12,036 nucleotides of DNA from JBEIVB01 sp040374085 (GTDB lineage Bacteria > Bacteroidota > Bacteroidia > UBA4408), in NCBI GenBank assembly GCA_040374085.1, contig JBEIVB010000078.1:1-12036 (forward strand), in the 5' to 3' direction. Within the stretch, counting starts at the first letter, position 1, and the number at the start of each line of letters is the position of its first letter. The position numbers and the translations under genes are program-made. Of this stretch, positions 8,101-12,036 are shown piece after piece. The notes beneath the pieces are model-generated. The model was not told the DNA's origin. It saw only the letters and a list, made by a program, of their open reading frames with translations, and did no database searches.

Positions 8101-8240
8101 TGGCCATCTTCATCTTTGGTGGAGAAGTAATTCGAGGCTTCAGCTTTGCCTTGTTGGTGGGCATTGTTATTGGAACCTACAGCTCCATTTGCATTGCAAC
8201 GCCTATCGTGGTGGATTTCGATCGCAAAGACAAAAACTGA
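5160..8240 (+). CDS. secDF: Protein translocase subunit SecDF (SecD-SecF fusion)
   Basis: This 1026-residue inner-membrane protein fuses SecD and SecF, which use the proton gradient to help pull Sec substrates out on the periplasmic side. After one membrane helix (about 8-24) comes the large periplasmic domain, starting with LGLDLRGGMN (98-107) and including RSFNILRTRIDKFGV (201-215) and VLDDYVYSFP (482-491). SecD helices run about 549-695, with the conserved LSVDANILIFERVRE (611-625) carrying Asp614. The SecF half starts near 715: LGVDFKGG (753-760), then GYSMTDTVVVFDRIRE (924-939) with Asp929, and SRTLNTS (967-973) with Arg968. These appear to be the counterparts of the proton-path residues described in Thermus SecDF. 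A low-complexity Ala/Lys/Asp segment interrupts the first periplasmic domain at about 283-348. The length is typical of Bacteroidota fusions. It is transcribed alone, divergently from the exporter operon, from a promoter with a TATATTTG box, and ends at a strong terminator. Confidence 0.98.
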   Translation: MQNKGAIRFFAIALAVVCLYQLAFTWITNGVEKDAKSFAEAQLAKLKKLPNQALSANTDSVLMSQEKHYLDSMSSVGVFNILLKNYTYKECKEKEINLGLDLRGGMNVIMEISEADIIRSMSNNNPDATFNKAMANAIAAQKRSQADFVTLFYDEYRKLDPNVKLSAIFNTLELKDRIKFESTNEEVMTVLRKEAEDAIDRSFNILRTRIDKFGVTQPNIQKLGSTGRILIELPGVKDKERVRKLLQGTANLEFWETFENKDIQPTLVEVNKRLAAMGKTEQVETKDSATAVADTTKAAADGTQADLAKPAEAKPEAAQGASLADAAAAKKDTAKKDAKADKSKVKETNPLFDKMQPAVYQRQGNYYPAEGPAVGIAAIKDTAAINQMLRMPAIKGMLPRNLRLLWTVKPIDKEERFLQLVAIKVTSRDGHAPLEGNVITDASGDFQQNSSKAEVSMSMNPDGAQTWKRLTGENIGKSVAIVLDDYVYSFPTVQSEISGGRSSITGNFTINESKDLANILKAGKLPARARIVQEDVVGPSLGKEAINSGLLSFVIALILVLLYMGIYYNKAGWVADLALFANVFFIMGVLASFGAVLTLPGIAGIVLTIGLSVDANILIFERVREELEDGAVLKTAIRNGFKHALSSIIDSNVTTLILGIILYVFGTGPIQGFATTLIIGILTSLFSAIFISRLVFEWLLDRNKPIPFSIPATARLYKNININFVGKRKLYYMISGGIILLGAISFATKGLNLGVDFKGGRSYVVRFNRDVVPQEARDILAGPFKQAPDCKTFGSANQLKITTAFNIEDQSTETDNLVEKTLVDGLKTLPNISLVEIRSSSKVGENISDDIKSSAVWAILISCVLMFVYIFIRFQKWSFGLGAVAALLHDVLVVLAVFSIFNGVLPFSLEINQDFIAAILTVMGYSMTDTVVVFDRIREFLTLNKKKELEGKEQSTVINFALNSTLSRTLNTSLTIFFVLLAIFIFGGEVIRGFSFALLVGIVIGTYSSICIATPIVVDFDRKDKN

Positions 8241-8253
8241 TTCCGGTACACCC

Positions 8254-8296
8254 CAAAAAAAGCGGGCATCTCCATTTGAGGTGCCCGCTTTTTTTA
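8254..8296. terminator. Bidirectional intrinsic terminator between secDF and the deacetylase gene
   Basis: AGCGGGCATCTC (8261-8272) pairs with GAGGTGCCCGCT (8278-8289), giving a 12-bp stem with one T-G wobble and a 5-base loop. Six to seven A residues precede it and seven T residues follow, so it reads as a Rho-independent terminator on both strands. It lies 13 nt after the secDF stop and about 20 nt beyond the stop of the convergent minus-strand deacetylase, so it should serve both transcripts. Confidence 0.93.
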
Positions 8297-8315
8297 TGCT
8301 CTTCTTTAGATAAAA

Positions 8316-9644
8316 TCAGTTGGATTGAGGGGTGCTGTCATGGCCATATTCCAGGAGTTCCTCCCAAACCCGTCTCCAGTCATCCCATTGCAAATAATTG
8401 CCCAATGTTTCATTGTGCCAGAGGGAAACAAACGTACCGTTTACGGCTCGTACCTCATCCACCAATTGCTTGCAACGTACTATGGCTTCATCGGGCGTTA
8501 GCTTTAAATAATACAAAAGCGTGGCATCCATAGCCTGAAACGGTACTACCATCAGTTTGGTTTCCATCTCCAGATCCAGGTCGTAAAACGGAAACGGAGT
8601 GCAGGTTCCAGCCCTAAATCCGGTATCGGATGCAAAGCCCATGGTATGGTCTTCGAGGATGTCGAGATCGATGAGGCGCTTGTAGGTTGCCGGAAACTCC
8701 AACCGAAGAAAATGCTGGCGGCTCATGGTTATATCGCGGTGAATGACCTTACCCAATTCCCGCACCTCATCTTCGAGCAGTTCGGGATGCCGGTTGCTTT
8801 GGTAGCTGGGGTGAATGCCCACATCGTTTGAATCGGCAATGGATCGAATGAGCTTACGGAAATCGGGATTGTGCGTGGGCAAGTTCTTGTCGTATGGACC
8901 GTAGGAGGCAAACAGAAAGAAAAATATAGGCCTCATTCCATACCGCTCATGTAGGCTTTCCATAAACGCGTAGGTATCGTATGGGTCGGGGCTTAACCCC
9001 AAAAACACACGGCTGCGCAAACTCAAATCATTAAAATCGAAGCGAAACAAAGCCCGGGCAAATGCCCCAATTTGGCGCATACGGCCTTTGGATTTAAATG
9101 CAAAGGCATTGTCCACGTCTATGGTAGAAACAAATCGATACTGCTTTTTTATCCATTTAAGTTGATGAAACTTTTCACTGAGCACTTCCTTCAGAAACAT
9201 TGCCCAGCGGTCTACCACTGCGGTTTGCAGAAAACCATGCTGGGCAGCCAAACTGTAGCGTGGGTCAAAGCGGTTGTGGGCGTCGCGTATGCTGGGCAGG
9301 TATTCCTCGTAGCGGCTGATCATATAGAATGCCGCACAGAATGGGTCAAACGGAAGGTGCCCAAGGTAAGGTGTTGCAAAGAGGATGGGTATGCCGTTGT
9401 GATACCCAAACCCCGTTTCTTGCGAAAAAACACCGGTTTCAAACAGGATGTTTTTCGGGTAAATCCAGCAGGCTCCCGGAGGGGGTTCGTGGTGGTGGTA
9501 CCAAATGAGGGGGCCACTGTGACCGCGGGCTTCATCTACCCGATCGGTAAACGCAAAGGACTCCAAGCCGGCAACCGTTTTCAATAGGTGATGCACGGCA
9601 TACCTTAAACGGGGTGAGATTCGGTTGGCGTAGAAAAGCAGCAA
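8316..9644 (-). CDS. Polysaccharide deacetylase family protein (DUF7033-type N-terminus)
   Basis: This 442-residue protein looks like a carbohydrate esterase family 4-like deacetylase with a long N-terminal domain of the kind called DUF7033 in Bacteroidota. The N-terminal domain covers about 1-165 (LPFDPFCAAFYMISRYEEYL, 97-116). The catalytic part begins with FVSTIDVDNAFAF (171-183), whose two Asp residues (176, 178) match the metal and catalytic aspartates of the superfamily. Further candidate active-site elements are GIHPSYQS (276-283), RQHFLR (309-314), ASDTGFRAGT (338-347) and SLWHNE (407-412). There is no signal peptide or membrane segment, so it may be cytoplasmic and act on a lipid-linked or nucleotide-linked sugar; this is inference. 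The start is TTG at 9644, three bases after the wecB stop and in the same frame. No ATG occurs before residue 108, and the family N-terminus as I recall it begins here. Its partner gene suggests a role in modifying an N-acetylated surface sugar. Confidence 0.82.
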   Translation of the reverse strand: MLLFYANRISPRLRYAVHHLLKTVAGLESFAFTDRVDEARGHSGPLIWYHHHEPPPGACWIYPKNILFETGVFSQETGFGYHNGIPILFATPYLGHLPFDPFCAAFYMISRYEEYLPSIRDAHNRFDPRYSLAAQHGFLQTAVVDRWAMFLKEVLSEKFHQLKWIKKQYRFVSTIDVDNAFAFKSKGRMRQIGAFARALFRFDFNDLSLRSRVFLGLSPDPYDTYAFMESLHERYGMRPIFFFLFASYGPYDKNLPTHNPDFRKLIRSIADSNDVGIHPSYQSNRHPELLEDEVRELGKVIHRDITMSRQHFLRLEFPATYKRLIDLDILEDHTMGFASDTGFRAGTCTPFPFYDLDLEMETKLMVVPFQAMDATLLYYLKLTPDEAIVRCKQLVDEVRAVNGTFVSLWHNETLGNYLQWDDWRRVWEELLEYGHDSTPQSN

Positions 9645-9647
9645 AGG

Positions 9648-10805
9648 TTAAGGGCGGAAGGTTCTAAGAAGGACAGCGCAAATGGCCTCAGCCGCATGAC
9701 CGTCGCCAAAAAGTGGCGGAAAGCTCAGGTGGCTTTTGTTTTCGGTGAAGTGCATCCAAGCGCGCTCAATGGCTTGCTCATCGGCGTCGCATACCCGCGC
9801 ACAGCCTTGCTCCACCACCTCCACCCACTCGGTTTCGGAACGCAATATGATGCAAGGCTTCTCAAAAAAATAGGCCTCTTTTTGAACGCCGCCCGAATCG
9901 GTGAAAATCATTTCTGCGGCTTTCTCCAGGGCAATCATCTCCAAAAAACTGGCCGGGTCTACGATGCGAACGGCTTCGTTGCGCTCCAAACGCTGCATAA
10001 ACTCGGGCAGAAGGTTGTGTTGCAAGACTTTCTCGGTGCGCGGATGAATGGGCAACACAAAGGGAATGCCGCACGCATCGAAGATGGTAAAGAAGGCACG
10101 GAACAAGGCGTTCAATCGCTTCGGATCGTCGGTGTTGTTGTTGCGGTGAACGGTGGCCAGGTAAAAGGGCCGGCCTTTAAGATCGAGCTTCTCCAAATAC
10201 GCATCGCCCGAATGGCGTTGTGCGAAATAGAGGGAATTGTCGAACATAACATCTCCGCAATGAATTACCTCCGGCGCATCCAAGGTAGCCTTGCGCCCCG
10301 GAGTGTGTTCGGTGGCAAAGCCCTCGTGTTGGAGGTTGCGCACAGCGGTTTGCGTGGGACAGAAGAGCAGGGTGCTTACGTGATCGCAGCAAATGCGGTT
10401 GATCTCTTCGGGCATGCGCTTGTTGAAGGAACGCAGCCCCGCCTCTATGTGAATCACGGGCACGTGCAGCTTAGAAGCTGCTAATGCCCCGGCAAGGGTA
10501 GAGTTGGTATCGCCATACACCAGCACAGCATCGGGCTTATGAAGGTGTATCTGCTCTTCGATCTTAGCCATCATGGCTCCGGTTTGCGCGCCGTGTCCGC
10601 CCGAACCTATGTGCAGATTGGCATCGGGATGCGGGATGCCCAGCTCGCCGAAGAAGATGTCGGACATGCGCTCGTCGTAGTGCTGTCCGGTATGCACCAA
10701 GATCTCGCGCAGTTCGCCGGAGAAATGGGTGCTTATGGCGCGGCTGATGGCAGCGGCCTTTATGATTTGCGGCCGAGCACCTATAAGGGTGAGGATGCGG
10801 ATCAT
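9648..10805 (-). CDS. wecB: UDP-N-acetylglucosamine 2-epimerase (non-hydrolysing)
   Basis: The 385-residue product interconverts UDP-GlcNAc and UDP-ManNAc, the first step toward ManNAc-type sugars of surface polysaccharides. It has the GT-B-like two-domain fold of WecB/MnaA. Family motifs are ILTLIGARPQIIK (4-16), VYGDTNST (97-104), HIEAGLRS (119-126), MPEEINR (131-137), GDVMFDN (184-190), ATVHRNNN (217-224), PIHPRT (252-257), FTDSGGVQKEA (301-311) and GDGHAAE (367-373). Asp99, Glu121, Glu134 and His220 correspond to the catalytic residues known in E. coli WecB (Asp95, Glu117, Glu131, His213). The start ATG at 10805 overlaps the dapA stop as ATGA, which argues for it over the open frame that reaches 10889 inside dapA. 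Length is normal for the family. The next gene, a deacetylase, follows three bases after the stop. Which polymer the sugar enters cannot be told from this window. Confidence 0.94.
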   Translation of the reverse strand: MIRILTLIGARPQIIKAAAISRAISTHFSGELREILVHTGQHYDERMSDIFFGELGIPHPDANLHIGSGGHGAQTGAMMAKIEEQIHLHKPDAVLVYGDTNSTLAGALAASKLHVPVIHIEAGLRSFNKRMPEEINRICCDHVSTLLFCPTQTAVRNLQHEGFATEHTPGRKATLDAPEVIHCGDVMFDNSLYFAQRHSGDAYLEKLDLKGRPFYLATVHRNNNTDDPKRLNALFRAFFTIFDACGIPFVLPIHPRTEKVLQHNLLPEFMQRLERNEAVRIVDPASFLEMIALEKAAEMIFTDSGGVQKEAYFFEKPCIILRSETEWVEVVEQGCARVCDADEQAIERAWMHFTENKSHLSFPPLFGDGHAAEAICAVLLRTFRP

Positions 10806-11686
10806 GGGTTGGCCTGTAGGGTTTTGCGCATGGCCTTCATAAGATCGGCAGAGGCCTCTACCAACGGAAGCCGCACGGTGGGTGTGCACAAGCCCATGAT
10901 GCTCAAGGCCGCTTTAATGCCGCTTGGATTGCCCTCGGCAAACAACAAATCGGTTATGGGCATAATGCGGTAGTGCAAAGAGGCGGCTTCGGAAAATTTT
11001 CCTTTCAAACACAGGTTTACCATCTTGCTGAAGCCCTGCGGACGCGCCATAGCCGCCACCGATATCACACCGGTTGCGCCACAGGCCATAAGCGGAAGGG
11101 TGAGGTTGTCGTCGCCGCTCAACACCTGAAAGCGCTCGGGCTTGCCGGCCAAGATGTGCATGCATTGCTCCATGTTTCCGCTGGCCTCTTTTATGGCCAC
11201 AATGTTTTTAAATTCTTTTGCCAAACGCAAGGTGGTATGGGCACTCAGGTTGCTGGAGGTGCGCCCGGGCACGTTGTAAAGAATAATGGGAAGCACAGAA
11301 GCCTTGGCCAGCTCGGCATAATGCCGGTAGATGCCTTCCTGAGCGGGTTTGTTGTAATAAGGAGAAACCGATAATATGGCCGAGAAAATTTGGGCATCTA
11401 CGTGCTTTATTTCCTGTACCAGGGCAGCGGTGTTGTTGCCGCCCAACCCATACACCAAAGGCATCTTACCCGACACCTCCTGCACCCAACTCACCACCTG
11501 AACTTTTTCTTCTGCGGTAAGGGTTGCCGATTCTCCGGTGGTGCCAAACAGCACCAGGTAGTCTATTCCACCCTTTTTGCAATGCTGCACCACACGCTGA
11601 AGGGCATCGCGGTCTATTGCGCCTTTTTTGGTGAACGGAGTAATTAAGGCCACACCGGTGCCTTTCGGAGAGAAGGTCGATTTCAT
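10802..11686 (-). CDS. dapA: 4-hydroxy-tetrahydrodipicolinate synthase
   Basis: This 294-residue enzyme condenses pyruvate with aspartate semialdehyde in the first committed step toward diaminopimelate and lysine, feeding both peptidoglycan and protein synthesis in the cytoplasm. It is a single TIM barrel of the DapA/NAL family. Key motifs are FGTTGESATL (47-56) for the pyruvate carboxylate, SPYYNKP (108-114) with Tyr111, LYNVPGRTSSN (136-146) with Tyr137 and Arg142, and IVAIKEASGN (162-171), where Lys166 forms the Schiff base. LSGDDNLTLPLMACGATGVISV (189 onward, shown here shortened by family as the SGDD and GATGVISV motifs) follows. Tyr137, Arg142 and Lys166 match E. coli Tyr133, Arg138 and Lys161, which points to a true DapA rather than an aldolase paralogue. 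The ATG start overlaps the upstream gene's stop by 4 nt, and its own stop overlaps the wecB start in the same way, suggesting translational coupling. Confidence 0.96.
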   Translation of the reverse strand: MKSTFSPKGTGVALITPFTKKGAIDRDALQRVVQHCKKGGIDYLVLFGTTGESATLTAEEKVQVVSWVQEVSGKMPLVYGLGGNNTAALVQEIKHVDAQIFSAILSVSPYYNKPAQEGIYRHYAELAKASVLPIILYNVPGRTSSNLSAHTTLRLAKEFKNIVAIKEASGNMEQCMHILAGKPERFQVLSGDDNLTLPLMACGATGVISVAAMARPQGFSKMVNLCLKGKFSEAASLHYRIMPITDLLFAEGNPSGIKAALSIMGLCTPTVRLPLVEASADLMKAMRKTLQANP

Positions 11687-12036
11687 GAGATGGGTTTCAA
11701 TACGCGAAGGTAACGCTCTGCATGGTCAAACAGAACCTTGGGATTGACGGCCTCCTCGGTGGTGATGCAAAAGTCGTAAAAGCACAGGAAACGTGGGTGG
11801 TAGCGCCCCACTTTGAACCGTGCGTTGGAGAGGGCCACCATATAAACCAAGGGCAGCAAGGGACGGCTGCAGAGGTTGATGAGCACATCGAAGGGCTCCT
11901 CCAGGTAGGTTTGCAGGATGGGGTCGCGGGGGCGGTAGTGCCAGTTTACCTGCTTGCGGGTGAAGTAGTCGAACTCCAGCTTGGCGTTGAGCATGTTGGG
12001 AGATTCTTTTGCATTATAAAATCCCATGGCCCTCAC
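11683..12036 (-). CDS. DUF6913-like conserved protein, 5' end outside the window (partial)
   Basis: The visible 117 residues are the C-terminal part of a small protein that runs off the right edge of the window; the reading frame is open to the last base, so no start can be assigned. Readable features are GFYNAKESP, FDYFTRKQVNWHYRP, EEPFDVLINL, ALSNARFKVGRY, FYDFCI and, near the end, HAERYLRVLKPIS. This arrangement agrees with the DUF6913 family of Bacteroidota as I remember it, a small protein of unknown function frequently located next to dapA. There is no signal peptide in the visible part and no membrane segment. The TGA stop overlaps the dapA ATG (ATGA), so the two are probably translated from one message. 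No biochemical role is proposed. Confidence 0.75.
   Translation of the reverse strand: MRAMGFYNAKESPNMLNAKLEFDYFTRKQVNWHYRPRDPILQTYLEEPFDVLINLCSRPLLPLVYMVALSNARFKVGRYHPRFLCFYDFCITTEEAVNPKVLFDHAERYLRVLKPIS

Noticed and set aside
7727..8533. 268-codon plus-strand frame overlapping the end of secDF, the terminator and the deacetylase gene
   Set aside because: It runs out of frame through SecF, straight across a strong intrinsic terminator, and then antisense to the deacetylase. The predicted sequence is His/Arg/Cys rich with no recognisable motif.
9696..10484. 262-codon plus-strand frame antisense to the 2-epimerase gene
   Set aside because: The minus strand here encodes all conserved WecB motifs. 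The plus-strand frame is a by-product of GC-rich codon use.
10805..10889. Longer N-terminus for the 2-epimerase starting inside dapA
   Set aside because: The first strand of the family (ILTLIGARPQ) begins right after the ATG at 10805, which also forms a typical ATGA overlap with the dapA stop.
1..12036. CRISPR arrays, mobile elements, tRNA or rRNA genes, toxin-antitoxin pairs or defence systems
   Set aside because: No regularly spaced repeats, terminal inverted repeats, transposase or integrase motifs, tRNA-like cloverleaf or rRNA core sequence could be recognised on either strand by reading.

Overview
The window looks like chromosomal DNA from a member of the Bacteroidota, possibly near Flavobacteriales. 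The reasons are a single-chain SecD-SecF fusion, a TAnnTTTG promoter element upstream of it, a three-gene exporter whose adaptor and ABC subunit match a set I know from Bacteroidota, a DUF6913-type gene coupled to dapA, and a DUF7033-type polysaccharide deacetylase. Genus cannot be read from the sequence. I see no rRNA, tRNA, CRISPR array, transposase, integrase, long repeat or phage gene.

Layout: (1) 1-129, the C-terminal end of a plus-strand gene, possibly a secreted protein with a type IX sorting tail. (2) 130-379, an AT-rich spacer with no convincing gene or terminator. (3) 4910 down to 380 on the minus strand, a compact exporter operon in the order ABC transporter (membrane domain plus ATPase), HlyD-type adaptor, TolC-type outer-membrane channel. 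These would form one conduit across both membranes; no substrate gene is present. (4) 4911-5159, a divergent spacer with a promoter element and a leader hairpin for secDF. (5) 5160-8240, secDF, the proton-driven accessory motor of the Sec translocon. (6) 8254-8295, a bidirectional terminator between convergent genes. (7) 12036 down to 8316 on the minus strand, a tightly packed operon: DUF6913-like gene (5' end outside the window), dapA, wecB-like UDP-GlcNAc 2-epimerase, and polysaccharide deacetylase. The first two junctions are 4-nt ATGA overlaps. The last is a stop codon followed three bases later by a TTG start.

The shared theme is the cell envelope: protein translocation, an export conduit, a lysine/diaminopimelate enzyme, and enzymes for surface-sugar synthesis and trimming. 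The most unusual sequence feature is the exporter ATPase: Walker A is intact, but the signature motif, the catalytic glutamate and the H-loop histidine are all replaced. I found no clearly new multi-gene system; most of the window is ordinary core or near-core genome.
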